DNA of 64,000 bases from Erythrobacter sp. (GTDB taxonomy: Bacteria > Pseudomonadota > Alphaproteobacteria > Sphingomonadales > Sphingomonadaceae): contig JAMNXO010000002.1 in assembly GCA_023653115.1 (NCBI GenBank), positions 62,001 through 126,000 of the forward strand. The letters run 5' to 3'. Below the pieces are notes generated by a model. It was not told the DNA's origin, did no database searches, and saw only the letters and a program-made list of their open reading frames with translations. A program made the translations under genes and the position numbers. Shown here one piece after another: positions 35,392 through 44,171 of the stretch; the first letter of the stretch is position 1, and each line of letters begins with the position of its first letter.

Positions 35392-37910
35392 CAGGTGACG
35401 ATATTCACCAATCGGTCGGGAACGACAATGACCTTGCGGATCGCCGCGCCGTCAATCGAGCGTTGCAGGTTGGCCGACGCCAGCGCCAGCGCCTCCAGCG
35501 TGTCCTTGCCCGCACCCTTGGGCGCGGTGACGGTGTCGCGCAGCTTGCCCATGTGCTGGATCGCGATGGTGACTTCGTCATCGACCAGCAGCGCCGGATC
35601 GACAGTGGGCCACGGCGCGTCGGCGATCAGGCCTTCACCCATGGCCGACCATGCTTCTTCGGCAAGGTGCGGCATCATGGGGGCTGCAAGGTGCACCAAC
35701 GCCCGTATGGCAGAGCTACGGCTGGCAGAAGGCGCGGCCTTCTCCACCGAGCCGGTCAGTTCGTAAATCCGCGCCACCGCCTTGTTGAGGCCCAGCGCTT
35801 CGATATCGCTGGCGACAGCGGCGATGGTCTGGTGGGTCTTGCGGTCGAGGCTCTTGTCCTCACCCACAGCGCCTGCATCATAGGCGGCAAACAAGCGCCA
35901 CAGCCGCTGGACGAAGCGCGCACAACCCTCGATCCCCGCGTCAGACCACGGAAGATCGCGTTCGGGCGGCGAGTCCGACAGCATGAACCAGCGCACGGCG
36001 TCCGCCCCGTGGCGGGCAATGATCGCATCGGGGTCGACGACGTTCTTCTTCGACTTCGACATCTTGATGACGCGGCCGACTTCGACCGGAGCCTTGTCGG
36101 CAAGCAGTGTCGCGCCATCAGAGGTGCGGTCGACTTCTTCGGGGCCGAAGAACACCGGCACCCCGCGCGCGGAATCGATCCGGCTATAGGTCTCGTGCGT
36201 TACCATGCCTTGGGTGAACAGTGCGGCAAACGGCTCGGCCACGTCGATCTTGCCGATATGCGCCAGTGCGCGGGTCCAGAAGCGGGCGTAGAGCAGGTGC
36301 AGGATCGCGTGCTCGATGCCGCCGATATAGTGCTGCACCGGCATCCACTTGGCGACTTCTTCCGGGTCGAACGGACGGTCGGCGGGCTGGCTGGCGAAGC
36401 GCAGGAAATACCACGAGCTGTCCACAAAAGTGTCGAGCGTGTCGGTCTCGCGCCGCGCCGCTTTGCCGCATTGCGGGCAATCGACGTGCTTCCACGTCGG
36501 GTGGCGCTCGAGCGGGTTGCCGGGGATGTCGAAGCTGACATCCTCGGGCAGCGTGACGGGCAACTGGTCCTTGGGCACCGGCACCACGCCGCAGGCATCG
36601 CAGTGGATGAAGGGGATCGGCGTCCCCCAATAACGCTGGCGGCTGACGCCCCAGTCGCGCAGGCGCCACACGGTGCGCCCTTCGCCCCAGCCGCCACTTT
36701 CGGCGCGGGTGATGACCGCCTGCTTGGCGTCCTCGACGCTCATGCCGGTGAGGAAGTCGCTGTTGACGATCACCCCGTCACCGGCTTCGGCCTCGCCCTT
36801 GAAGGGCTCGTCGGCGCGGGCCGGATCGGTGGCGACGACCCGCATGATCGGCAGTTCGTATTTGGTCGCGAATTCGAAATCGCGCTGGTCATGCCCCGGC
36901 ACGCCCATGACGGCGCCCGTGCCATATTCCATCAGCACGAAGTTGGCGATGAAGACCGGCAGCGCCTCACCCGTGAAGGGGTGGCGCGCGGTGATCGCGG
37001 TGCGATAGCCCAGCTTCTCGGCGGTTTCGACTTCCGCCGCCTTGGTCCCGCCGCGCTTGCACGCTTCGATGAAGGCCGCGACCTCCGGATCGCCCGCCAG
37101 CCCTTGGGCAATCGGGTGATCGGCAGCAATCGCGCAGAAGCTCGCGCCGAAGATGGTATCGGGGCGCGTGGTGTAAACCGGCAGCTTGCCGCCGTCGCTG
37201 AGATCAAAGCTGAATTCCAGCCCCTGCGACTTGCCGATCCAGTTCTCCTGCATCAGGCGAACCTTCTCGGGCCAGTCCTCCAGCTTGCCGAGCCCTTCCA
37301 GCAGATCATCGGCAAAGTCGGTAATCTTGAGGAACCACTGGTTGAGCTTGCGCTTCTCGACCTCGGCGCCGCTGCGCCAGCCCTTGCCGTCGATCACCTG
37401 CTCGTTGGCGAGCACGGTCATGTCGACCGGATCCCAGTTGACGGTCGATTCCTTGCGGTAGACCAGCCCCGCCGCATAGAGATCGCAGAACAGCGCCTGT
37501 TCGTGGCCGTAATATTCGGGATCGCAGGTCGCGAATTCGCGGGTCCAGTCGAGCGCGAAGCCGATGCGCTGCAACTGCGCCTTCATCTGCGCGATGTTCT
37601 GGCGCGTCCAGCCGCCGGGATGCACGCCCTTTTCCATCGCCGCGTTTTCAGCGGGCATTCCGAAGGCGTCCCACCCCATCGGGTGCAGCACTTCAAACCC
37701 GCGCATCTTCTGATAGCGCGCCAGCACATCGCCCATGGTGTAGTTGCGCACATGGCCCATGTGGATGCGCCCCGAGGGATAGGGGAACATCTCGAGGATG
37801 TAGCTTTTCGGCTTGGGGCTGTTCGAATCGGCGGTGAAGGTGCCGGCTGCTTCCCATGCGCGCTGCCAGCGTCCGTCGGCGTGGGACGGATCGAAACGGG
37901 TCTCGGTCAT
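35391..37910 (-). CDS. leuS: Leucyl-tRNA synthetase
   Basis: 839 aa, normal for bacterial LeuRS. Class I motifs: [10 protein letters not shown] (HIGH) near residue 45 and [14 protein letters not shown] (KMSKS) in the catalytic core. The CP1 editing domain is recognisable by [12 protein letters not shown]. The ATG at 37910 is preceded by a good TCGCATGAC context. First gene of the leuS-lptE-holA operon; the DUF3576 gene lies 42 bases upstream on the same strand. Confidence 0.98.
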   Translation of the reverse strand: MTETRFDPSHADGRWQRAWEAAGTFTADSNSPKPKSYILEMFPYPSGRIHMGHVRNYTMGDVLARYQKMRGFEVLHPMGWDAFGMPAENAAMEKGVHPGGWTRQNIAQMKAQLQRIGFALDWTREFATCDPEYYGHEQALFCDLYAAGLVYRKESTVNWDPVDMTVLANEQVIDGKGWRSGAEVEKRKLNQWFLKITDFADDLLEGLGKLEDWPEKVRLMQENWIGKSQGLEFSFDLSDGGKLPVYTTRPDTIFGASFCAIAADHPIAQGLAGDPEVAAFIEACKRGGTKAAEVETAEKLGYRTAITARHPFTGEALPVFIANFVLMEYGTGAVMGVPGHDQRDFEFATKYELPIMRVVATDPARADEPFKGEAEAGDGVIVNSDFLTGMSVEDAKQAVITRAESGGWGEGRTVWRLRDWGVSRQRYWGTPIPFIHCDACGVVPVPKDQLPVTLPEDVSFDIPGNPLERHPTWKHVDCPQCGKAARRETDTLDTFVDSSWYFLRFASQPADRPFDPEEVAKWMPVQHYIGGIEHAILHLLYARFWTRALAHIGKIDVAEPFAALFTQGMVTHETYSRIDSARGVPVFFGPEEVDRTSDGATLLADKAPVEVGRVIKMSKSKKNVVDPDAIIARHGADAVRWFMLSDSPPERDLPWSDAGIEGCARFVQRLWRLFAAYDAGAVGEDKSLDRKTHQTIAAVASDIEALGLNKAVARIYELTGSVEKAAPSASRSSAIRALVHLAAPMMPHLAEEAWSAMGEGLIADAPWPTVDPALLVDDEVTIAIQHMGKLRDTVTAPKGAGKDTLEALALASANLQRSIDGAAIRKVIVVPDRLVNIVT

Positions 37911-37952
37911 GCGAGGAGGCCTAAATGGTCGGGTGGGGCGGGAGGAGCGGCC

Positions 37953-38423
37953 TCAGGAGGAGGCGAGCGCCTGGCGGCGCAGATCGCGCGCCTTGGTGAG
38001 GATGATGTCCTCAAGCTTCTGCACCGTCGCTGCCTGCACCGGCGCTTCGACCCAGTTGCCGCTTTCGGCAACCTGGCGGCTCGCCGCGACACGCAGGGCA
38101 TCGGCGCGCAGATCCTGATCGAGGATCGTCACCGTCAGCTTGACGCGCTCGTTGGGGTTGGCCGGATTGGCATACCAGTCGGTCACGATCACGCCGCCAT
38201 TGCTGTCAGCCTGGAGCAGCGGGGCAAAGCTCACGGTATCGAGCGCGGCGCGCCACAGATAGGCGTTGACGCCGATGGTGTTGAGCTGGGCGGCCTGCAA
38301 TTCGGTGCGCGGACGCTCGGAACCGCCGCAGGCGGAAAGCGCAACCAGCGCAGCTCCGGTGAAGGCGGTGGCAACGGCCCGCGTGAAGGCCGGGCGGAAG
38401 GGAGCGGAGTTGGCGCGTGTCAC
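37953..38423 (-). CDS. DUF3576 lipoprotein
   Basis: 156 aa. Starts with GTG at 38423, preceded by GAGGAA. A hydrophobic segment ends in lipobox LSAC (VALSACGGS), so this is an exported lipoprotein. The body carries NTIGVNAYLWRAALDTVSFAPLLQADSNGGVIVTDWY, the DUF3576 core found ahead of leuS in alphaproteobacteria. Role unknown; probably envelope. Same strand and 42 bases upstream of leuS. Confidence 0.92.
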   Translation of the reverse strand: MTRANSAPFRPAFTRAVATAFTGAALVALSACGGSERPRTELQAAQLNTIGVNAYLWRAALDTVSFAPLLQADSNGGVIVTDWYANPANPNERVKLTVTILDQDLRADALRVAASRQVAESGNWVEAPVQAATVQKLEDIILTKARDLRRQALASS

Positions 38424-38779
38424 TGCCGGAAATTCCTCATCATCTGTCTTGCCCCCGCTCTATAACCCGCAAGCCCTGCGCGGCAAGCACCGATGCAGAT
38501 GACGCGCGGGTGCGGCGTGGAAGAATGGTGCGCGCGCAGGGTTCGGGCTGGGCAGCTTTACCCCGGCTGAACCGGCATTTGTGTCAGCCTGGTGACGAAT
38601 CTGTGTGCGCGAAGCCACAGGTGGCGGCGGAATCCGATTTGTGCGGCGCCAAGCCATTGCGCGTGGGACTCGCACCCCTATCACATGATACTGTTCAACC
38701 AGCGACTCAGGCAGGGTTAAGGTCGCGTATGGTCTGGCGAAAGTCGGATCAGGTTATTCGAGAGGGTAGAGGCACCAAA
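38424..38779. other. 356-bp gap without a recognised gene
   Basis: Lies between the divergent starts of the DUF3576 gene and the outer-membrane-like gene, so it should hold both promoters. No terminator, repeat or RNA family was seen. An in-frame open stretch leads into the following gene from a start at 38729, but codon use and the missing ribosome site do not support it. Confidence 0.5.
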
Positions 38780-39538
38780 ATGGCACGCAAGGCCGACAGC
38801 ACAGCAAAGGCGCAGCGCAAGCTCGCGCTGCTGGCGTTGTGCGGCGCGCTGGCCCTGGGTTTGCCGAGCGCCGGGATGGCGCTGGCGGGCAAGTCCTCGC
38901 CTGCCGCAGCGGCCTCGTTCACGGCGCTTGGCCTTGATGTTTTCACCCCCGCTTCGGTTGATCCCGAACTCGCGGCCCGCGTGGCAGACAAGGCCCGCGC
39001 GCATGGCATCCGCTTCACCCCCGCCGGTTCGACTCAGGTTGGCGGCGAGCGCACGGTGACCGTTGCCGTGCGGGTCGACAATCAGGAAGCCCGCGCGATT
39101 ACAGTGCGCAAGGCGATCGAGGCCGTTCCGGGCCGCGGCCTTGGCGTTGCCGGGCTTGAAGCGAGCCGGTTCCAGCTTGGCACGGCGCGCGGTTACAAGA
39201 GCTTTGCCCGTCCGTTCGAGCTTCCCGCCGAAGTCCGCCGCATGGCGCTGCCCGATCTGGCGCAGTTCAAGCCTTCGGCCCCGCAGGCCGAAGACAAGCC
39301 GAGCCGGTTGCAGCCGCGCATCGAGCTTGAGGATCGCGAGATCGCAGGCCGTTCGCCCAACACGCTCGATGCTGTCGGCCAGCAGACCGTGGGCGTGGGG
39401 GGCAGCTTCCGCCTTTCGCCCAATCTCAACGTGATGGCGGGCGTGCGCTACTCCAAGGAGCGCGAGCGGCTCGATCCGCTGACCAATTCGGTCAAGGATA
39501 GCCAGGCCGTCTACGTCGGCACCCAGATCAAGTTCTGA
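38780..39538 (+). CDS. Putative outer-membrane protein, unknown
   Basis: 252 aa. Signal peptide (KLALLALCGALALGLPSAGMALAG). The C-terminal ~45 residues (VGVGGSFRLSPNLNVMAGVRYSKERERL...AVYVGTQIKF) have alternating polar/aromatic strands and end in phenylalanine, as outer-membrane beta strands do. The central part is helical and charged. It may be a periplasm-spanning or porin-like protein, but no family was recognised. ATG 38780 follows AGAGG. Likely single-gene unit. Confidence 0.72.
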   Translation: MARKADSTAKAQRKLALLALCGALALGLPSAGMALAGKSSPAAAASFTALGLDVFTPASVDPELAARVADKARAHGIRFTPAGSTQVGGERTVTVAVRVDNQEARAITVRKAIEAVPGRGLGVAGLEASRFQLGTARGYKSFARPFELPAEVRRMALPDLAQFKPSAPQAEDKPSRLQPRIELEDREIAGRSPNTLDAVGQQTVGVGGSFRLSPNLNVMAGVRYSKERERLDPLTNSVKDSQAVYVGTQIKF

Positions 39539-39661
39539 TCCGGGCGTCTCCGGCCAAGCGGTCGGCGCACCCCCTCTTGCGCATAGCTATTCCCCGCTTT
39601 CCCTGACGCTACGGCACCGCTAGGTTGCCGGTTACAAGCTGTGTGAAAAGGGGAGAATGCC

Positions 39662-40384
39662 ATGGGCCGGGTTGCTATCGTCACCGGAGGAACGCGCGGG
39701 ATCGGGGAGGCGATTTGCAAGCGGCTCAAGCGGCAGGGCCATACGGTCATCGCCAATTACGCGGGCAATGATGAAAAGGCCCGGGCCTTCACCGCGGCCA
39801 CCGGGATCCCCGCCTATCGCTGGGACGTCGGCGATCATGAAGCGACCATGGCGGGCTGCGCGCAGGTCGCTGCCGAGCACGGCCCGGTCGACATCGTCGT
39901 CAACAATGCCGGCATCACCCGCGACGGCACGCTGCACAAGATGAGCTTCGAGGACTGGAACGATGTCATGCGCATCAACCTCGGCGGGTGCTTCAATATG
40001 GCCAAGGCGACCTTCCCCGGGATGCGCGAGCGCGGCTGGGGCCGGATCGTCAATATCGGCTCGATCAACGGGCAGGCGGGCCAATATGGCCAGGTCAATT
40101 ATGCCGCCGCCAAGTCCGGCATCCACGGCTTCACCAAGGCGCTGGCGCAGGAAGGCGCGAAGTTCGGGGTGACCGTCAACGCGATCGCCCCGGGCTATAT
40201 CGACACCGACATGGTTGCCGCCGTGCCCGCGCCGGTGCTGGAAAAGATCGTCGCCAAGATCCCTGTTGGCCGGCTCGGCATGGCCGAGGAAATCGCCCGC
40301 GGCGTCGCGTTCCTGACGAGTGAGAACGGCGGCTTCATGACCGGCTCCACCATGAGCATCAACGGCGGGCAACATATGTACTAG
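39662..40384 (+). CDS. phaB: Acetoacetyl-CoA reductase
   Basis: 240-aa short-chain dehydrogenase. Reduces acetoacetyl-CoA to (R)-3-hydroxybutyryl-CoA with NADPH for polyhydroxybutyrate. Rossmann TGGTRGIGEAIC, catalytic S-x12-Y-x3-K (GSINGQAGQYGQVNYAAAKSG) and the PhaB-specific tail VGRLGMAEEIARGVAFL. ATG follows AAGGGGAGAATGCC. No phaA or phaC nearby, so it is an orphan in this window. Followed by a hairpin cluster. Confidence 0.92.
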   Translation: MGRVAIVTGGTRGIGEAICKRLKRQGHTVIANYAGNDEKARAFTAATGIPAYRWDVGDHEATMAGCAQVAAEHGPVDIVVNNAGITRDGTLHKMSFEDWNDVMRINLGGCFNMAKATFPGMRERGWGRIVNIGSINGQAGQYGQVNYAAAKSGIHGFTKALAQEGAKFGVTVNAIAPGYIDTDMVAAVPAPVLEKIVAKIPVGRLGMAEEIARGVAFLTSENGGFMTGSTMSINGGQHMY

Positions 40385-40392
40385 CAAGGGCA

Positions 40393-40510
40393 GGCGCGCA
40401 GCCCAGCTGCGCGCCGGTGCCGCAAAGCGGCAGCCCGCGCGATCGGCCAGCGGGGCGGCGGACTCCCGTCCGCCGAACCCGTCTGACGTCAGACGGCGGC
40501 TTTGCAGCCG
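40393..40510. repeat. Intergenic cluster of perfect hairpins (cluster B)
   Basis: Five perfect inverted repeats in succession after phaB: 40393-40415 (10-bp stem, loop cca), 40418-40432 (6-bp, aaa), 40456-40475 (8-bp, loop tccc), 40479-40496 (18-bp perfect palindrome CCGTCTGACGTCAGACGG) and 40497-40510 (5-bp, ttgc). No T-tract. The palindrome could serve as an operator. Same style as clusters at 1170 and 63068. Confidence 0.7.
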
Positions 40511-40538
40511 GCCTGACACGCTCCCGAAGGACCCTAAA

Positions 40539-40865
40539 ATCCGCCACACTAATCCCCTGATCTGGCTTAGCGCAGCGCTGGTTGCAGCGCTGGCCGGCGG
40601 CTATCTCTGGCTCGCGGGATCCGCTGTGGTGATTGACGAGACAGGTGGCGTGGAGAGCGCCGTTGTCACCACCTCCGATGGCCGGGAACAACCCCTCTAC
40701 CGGGTATGGAGCGGCATCTTTTACACCATCCCCCGCCTCGAAGGCGCAATTGAGGTGCGGTGCGCCAATGGATCGCGCGCACGAAGCGGCTATGTGACCC
40801 GCTATTGGCACACCCGCATCAGGGTGACGGGAAGCACGCCCTGCGCCCGGCTGCTCGACGAATAG
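40539..40865 (+). CDS. Small membrane-anchored protein with an unusual start
   Basis: The frame encodes a membrane helix (LIWLSAALVAALAGGYLWLAG) then a beta-rich domain with two cysteines, ending at 40865; about 108 aa. A good ribosome site (GAAGGA, 40526-40531) sits seven bases before ATC 40539, but there is no ATG, GTG or TTG before the helix. Only CTG 40557 and, after the helix, GTG 40626 could be normal starts. Either ATC is used, the start was lost, or the gene truly begins at GTG 40626 (79 aa). Function unknown. Confidence 0.45.
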   Translation: MRHTNPLIWLSAALVAALAGGYLWLAGSAVVIDETGGVESAVVTTSDGREQPLYRVWSGIFYTIPRLEGAIEVRCANGSRARSGYVTRYWHTRIRVTGSTPCARLLDE

Positions 40866-40884
40866 TCCCGCCGCCACGCCGCCC

Positions 40885-41661
40885 TCAATCAAACGTGATC
40901 CCCACCACCTTCCACGCGCCATCTTCCCATGCCAGCGAGAGGCTTTCGATCTGCTGCGCTCCATTGGCATAGGCCGAGCGGAACTTGATCAGCTGGTAGC
41001 CTTCGGGCGGGGCGGGGACGAATTCATTGCCGACAAGATTGCGGGTCAACAGCTTGCCCAGGGGTGGGCGCACCCGCTCAGACACCGCGCTCCAGCGTTC
41101 GAGCGTGTTCAGCGCCCGGAACTGCGTCCCGGTGGCGGCGTAGCTTTCAGCCCAGCGGGCTTCGTCGACGAGCATGAGGAAATCTTCCGCAGCACGCGCG
41201 GCGTCGGCAGCGGAAGGCTCTGCAGCAACACTGCTCGCGGCTGCCGTCGGCATGACGGTGAGCGGGGAGGCGGGGAGGAACAACGCGGCGAGGATCAGCG
41301 ACATGGCAAGCACTCCGATCAAGCTGAGGGCAAGGCCGAGCCCAAGGCCAGACGACGCCCACCGCCGGGTGGCGGATGCCGTCGGAGGTGCACCGGGAAA
41401 CGCCGCCGACGCATCCCCCAAATCCTTGTCCCCCAGCAAATCGGGGGTCGCGGGCGCGCTGCTGCCCTCCTCCGCCAGCAAGCGCCGCGCGGCCTCGCGG
41501 CTGCTGGTGACGACCAGCTTGCGCCGCGCCTCGCGCAGCCGTTCGTTGACCGTGTGCACCGACAGCCCGAGCTCGCGCGCCGCCGATTTGGCATCATACC
41601 CGCGCGCGATCAGCCGCAGGGTCTGCTTTTCCTTGTCGGAGAGAATGGCGGCCGCGCTCAT
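40885..41661 (-). CDS. Membrane-anchored LuxR-type HTH / DUF4019 regulator
   Basis: 258 aa. N-terminal LuxR-type helix-turn-helix (LSDKEKQTLRLIARGYDAKSAARELGLSVHTVNERLREARRKL), then a linker, one membrane helix (LGLGLALSLIGVLAMSLILAALFLP, near residues 115-140) and a periplasmic DUF4019-like domain to the end (AADAARAAEDFLMLVDEARWAESYA...SAYANGAQQIESLSLAWEDGAWKVVGITFD). It is a one-component sensor: DNA binding in the cytoplasm, ligand domain outside. The start at 41661 (MSAAAIL) is chosen. Confidence 0.87.
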   Translation of the reverse strand: MSAAAILSDKEKQTLRLIARGYDAKSAARELGLSVHTVNERLREARRKLVVTSSREAARRLLAEEGSSAPATPDLLGDKDLGDASAAFPGAPPTASATRRWASSGLGLGLALSLIGVLAMSLILAALFLPASPLTVMPTAAASSVAAEPSAADAARAAEDFLMLVDEARWAESYAATGTQFRALNTLERWSAVSERVRPPLGKLLTRNLVGNEFVPAPPEGYQLIKFRSAYANGAQQIESLSLAWEDGAWKVVGITFD

Positions 41662-41747
41662 GGCGATGGTTCTAGGCAGGCACACCTGATGCCTCCACCC
41701 CGAATTTTTCGTATCCCCGCCGACGCGCATTCGGCTAGAGCCGGAGC

Positions 41748-41975
41748 GTGACGACGCCCTATCACCCGCCGGTCAAGCGCAGCCTCGCGATCGCGGGGCA
41801 CAAGACCTCGATCAGCCTCGAACCGCTGTTCTGGGAGATGCTGCAGGCCGCTGCCGCTGCGGAAGGGCTCGCGGTCGCCGCGCTGGTCGCCCGGATCGAT
41901 GCCGAGCGGATCAAATCCCCGACCCCCCCGGGCCTCGCCAGCGCGATCCGGCTGTGGCTGGTGGCGGCGCGTTAG
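41748..41975 (+). CDS. Ribbon-helix-helix domain protein
   Basis: 75 aa with the RHH_4 pattern: KRSLAIAGHKTSISLEPLFWEMLQAAAAAEGLAVAALVARID. The beta-strand residues (TSISLE) bind DNA as a dimer. GTG start at 41748. It is divergent from the LuxR/DUF4019 regulator 87 bases away and may share a regulatory region with it. Confidence 0.87.
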   Translation: MTTPYHPPVKRSLAIAGHKTSISLEPLFWEMLQAAAAAEGLAVAALVARIDAERIKSPTPPGLASAIRLWLVAAR

Positions 41976-42011
41976 AGCAAAGCGCAGCTCAACTCGATTT
42001 TTTTGGCCTGC

Positions 42012-42512
42012 CTAACCGGCAACTGCGTGTTCGGCGGTGCAGGGTTCGGCCTCCTTCTCGCTGAAGGCATGGGGGCCGTGAAAACGACCCATTCGGGGGG
42101 TGAAGCGATCAAGGTAAAACGACCAGACCGCCCGCTTCCGCTCCCAGACAATCTCCGGCCCGCCCTCAGCGACCTCAAGAGCGAAATTGGCGGTATACCC
42201 GGGGCAATAGTCTTTGAAGCGCCGATCCCATGCCAGCTGTCTGGCGGCTTCGATGTCCCATGCGTTCACATCTTTGACCAACACAAGGCGGGGGCGGCCC
42301 TTGTCGCAGGTGACGGCATAGAGGCAGACCTTCTGGCCCGGCGCTCGTTCGCGGACATACCAGCGAGCGGATTCTACAAGCTCCTTCTTCGAGAGGTTCG
42401 ACCAGGATTGATAGCGCGACCCGTAGTCATAGGCCTGACAGCTCCCCACAGCGAGGACGAGCAGGCCTGCAGCAACGTGCCATATCCGCAAGCGATAGTC
42501 GCCCAATATCAT
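42012..42512 (-). CDS. Lipoprotein downstream of RNase T2, unknown
   Basis: 166 aa. Lipoprotein signal (WHVAAGLLVLAVGSCQAYD, lipobox VGSC). The body has two conserved-looking cysteines (QKVCLYAVTCDKG) and a later C in FKDYCPGYT. No known domain. The start at 42512 overlaps the RNase T2 stop (ATGA), so the two are co-translated and this product likely works in the same compartment. Codon composition is slightly less GC-rich than neighbours. Confidence 0.72.
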   Translation of the reverse strand: MILGDYRLRIWHVAAGLLVLAVGSCQAYDYGSRYQSWSNLSKKELVESARWYVRERAPGQKVCLYAVTCDKGRPRLVLVKDVNAWDIEAARQLAWDRRFKDYCPGYTANFALEVAEGGPEIVWERKRAVWSFYLDRFTPRMGRFHGPHAFSEKEAEPCTAEHAVAG

Positions 42513-43222
42513 AAGCCCCGCCAGATTTTCGCCGCAGCACCATCCTTCGCGCCGAAGCGGGAGGGCGTGCAGCGGGTCGGGCGGAAGGATTTGGCGTAGC
42601 ACAGCCGGATTTCCTCCAGCCAGCCGCGCCCGTTGAGCTTGATTCCGATCGCGTGGGCCGGGATCGCCGGATTGGCATCGGCAAAGGCAGCGCGAATGCG
42701 GCCGGCGGTGAGCGGTTCTTCGCGGCTGATCCGGTCGTAATCGGGGATGCGCAAACTGTCCCACAGGATGCGCGTGACCTTGAGATAGGTGGCGGGCCGC
42801 CTCACCATGCAGCTGCCATGCTTGGCCCACGCCCGTGCGACCAATCGCTCGGACGGCATCATGCACATCGCACCGCGCACATCGGTGCGTGTGAGCGTTC
42901 CTCCCGCGGCGCACCATTGCGGCCAGCTTTGCCCGCTTTCAGGCCACAAGCCGTGGACGACGAGGCCGAAGCTGCCATTGCTGCCCGAACATTGCACCGC
43001 GTCGGCGCGGCTGGTCTTGCGCGGCTTGCAGAACTCGGGCGACCAGCTCAGCGCCAGCGTGTAGCCTGTCACCGGCAAATCGCGGCGCGGGCCATCGGGC
43101 GTGATCTGCGGCACCGCGCGCACCTGCGGGGCGCGGCATTGATAGGCCTGCGCCCAAACTGGCATTGGGGCGAGAGCGGCCAGCGCCAGCACCGCCAGCG
43201 CGGCGATAACCGAACCTCTCAT
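42509..43222 (-). CDS. Ribonuclease T2 family protein, exported
   Basis: 237 aa. Signal peptide (MRGSVIAALAVLALAALAPMPVWA). Family catalytic motifs: CAS I as SFGLVVHGLWPES (His in HGLW) and CAS II as AWAKHGSCM (EWxKHGxC type, with A for E and S for T). Both active histidines are kept, so activity is plausible. Non-specific RNA cleavage in periplasm or outside. Overlaps the downstream lipoprotein gene. Confidence 0.9.
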   Translation of the reverse strand: MRGSVIAALAVLALAALAPMPVWAQAYQCRAPQVRAVPQITPDGPRRDLPVTGYTLALSWSPEFCKPRKTSRADAVQCSGSNGSFGLVVHGLWPESGQSWPQWCAAGGTLTRTDVRGAMCMMPSERLVARAWAKHGSCMVRRPATYLKVTRILWDSLRIPDYDRISREEPLTAGRIRAAFADANPAIPAHAIGIKLNGRGWLEEIRLCYAKSFRPTRCTPSRFGAKDGAAAKIWRGL

Positions 43223-43232
43223 GTCGGCCGCC

Positions 43233-43646
43233 TCAATCGAAAACCGTGGTATCCATACCATCCGGCCCGTGATCAAACCACGCCTTGGCGTCGGGCCGGA
43301 ACAGGAAGTAGATCCCGGCCAGCTGCATCACGGTGAGGATCGAAGAGAAAATCGCGGTCACCAGCCCCAGCGTGCCGAGCGAGAAGGGGAGCATGGCCGC
43401 CCCCAGCACCGTCAGCACAGTCAGGATCCACTTGGCGACATTGCTCGCCTTGCGCGCCACCAGGAACCACAGCAGCAGCGAGATCGCGACGCCAACGGCG
43501 GCCGAGGCGATGACGAAGCCAGGCCCTGCCATGCTCGTTCCCGCAGTTGCCGGATCGGACTGTATCAGTTCCATGGTGGAATCGAATGAAATGGCGGTGT
43601 TGAGCAGGCCGAGCGCCGTCGAGCCCAGAAACAGACGGTCGAACAT
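43233..43646 (-). CDS. Small membrane protein, four helices
   Basis: 137 aa with about four hydrophobic helices (e.g. GFVIASAAVGVAISLLLWFLVA and LGLVTAIFSSILTVMQLAGIYFLF) and a C-terminal acidic tail DHGPDGMDTT. No known family. The ATG at 43646 is preceded by a weak AATCACC. It lies 10 bases upstream of the RNase T2 gene on the same strand, so it may be the first gene of that unit. Confidence 0.7.
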   Translation of the reverse strand: MFDRLFLGSTALGLLNTAISFDSTMELIQSDPATAGTSMAGPGFVIASAAVGVAISLLLWFLVARKASNVAKWILTVLTVLGAAMLPFSLGTLGLVTAIFSSILTVMQLAGIYFLFRPDAKAWFDHGPDGMDTTVFD

Positions 43647-43724
43647 GGTGATTGATTGCGGTCGCACGATTATCCCCTTGATGCGATGCAGGTTCCTCGA
43701 AGCTAACACGCTGACAGTGCGTGT

Positions 43725-44171
43725 CTATTCGAAAACCGCAGGATCGACCCCGCCCTTGTCCGCGAACCAGCGATTGCTGGCGGATGTGAACAGGACGGCC
43801 ACGGCCAGCAGGCCAAGCACCAGTGCGGCCAGCCATGCCGTGTCGATCTGCCCGCCAGCGGCAATCAGGCGGATGCCGTCGGGCACATTGAGCAGCTTGC
43901 CGAGCGCCATCACTGTCACCAGCCAGCGCGCGAAGGGCGCGGCGAACAGGTATATCCACACAATCGGCATCAACGCGATCGACAGCCGCGCACTCAACAT
44001 CACAATCACCGTATCGCGCGACCAGTCGATGCCGGGGACATTGGACCGCAGCATGGCCTGATGCGCGGGAATGTCCCCCAGCCCGTCGAGCATGGAGATG
44101 AGGGCGGCCGCGAGAAAGGCGGCGGCGAAAACATTGATACTTGCAGGACGCGTGCGCGAAAGCGGGATCAT
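43725..44171 (-). CDS. Small membrane protein, four helices, unknown
   Basis: 148 aa. Four helices (INVFAAAFLAAALISML; VIVMLSARLSIALMPIVWIYLFAAPF; TVMALGKLL; IDTAWLAALVLGLLAVAVLFT), similar in layout to the gene at 43233. Start at 44171 overlaps the nadC stop by four bases, so it is co-translated with nadC. No known family. A regulator or small transporter component is possible but unsupported. Confidence 0.7.
   Translation of the reverse strand: MIPLSRTRPASINVFAAAFLAAALISMLDGLGDIPAHQAMLRSNVPGIDWSRDTVIVMLSARLSIALMPIVWIYLFAAPFARWLVTVMALGKLLNVPDGIRLIAAGGQIDTAWLAALVLGLLAVAVLFTSASNRWFADKGGVDPAVFE

Noticed and set aside
35307-38465. 1052-aa plus-strand ORF opposite leuS, lptE and the DUF3576 gene
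   Set aside because: It is antisense to three clear genes with full motif sets, has low-complexity R/H/D-rich composition, and is the expected frame shadow of G/C-ending codons.
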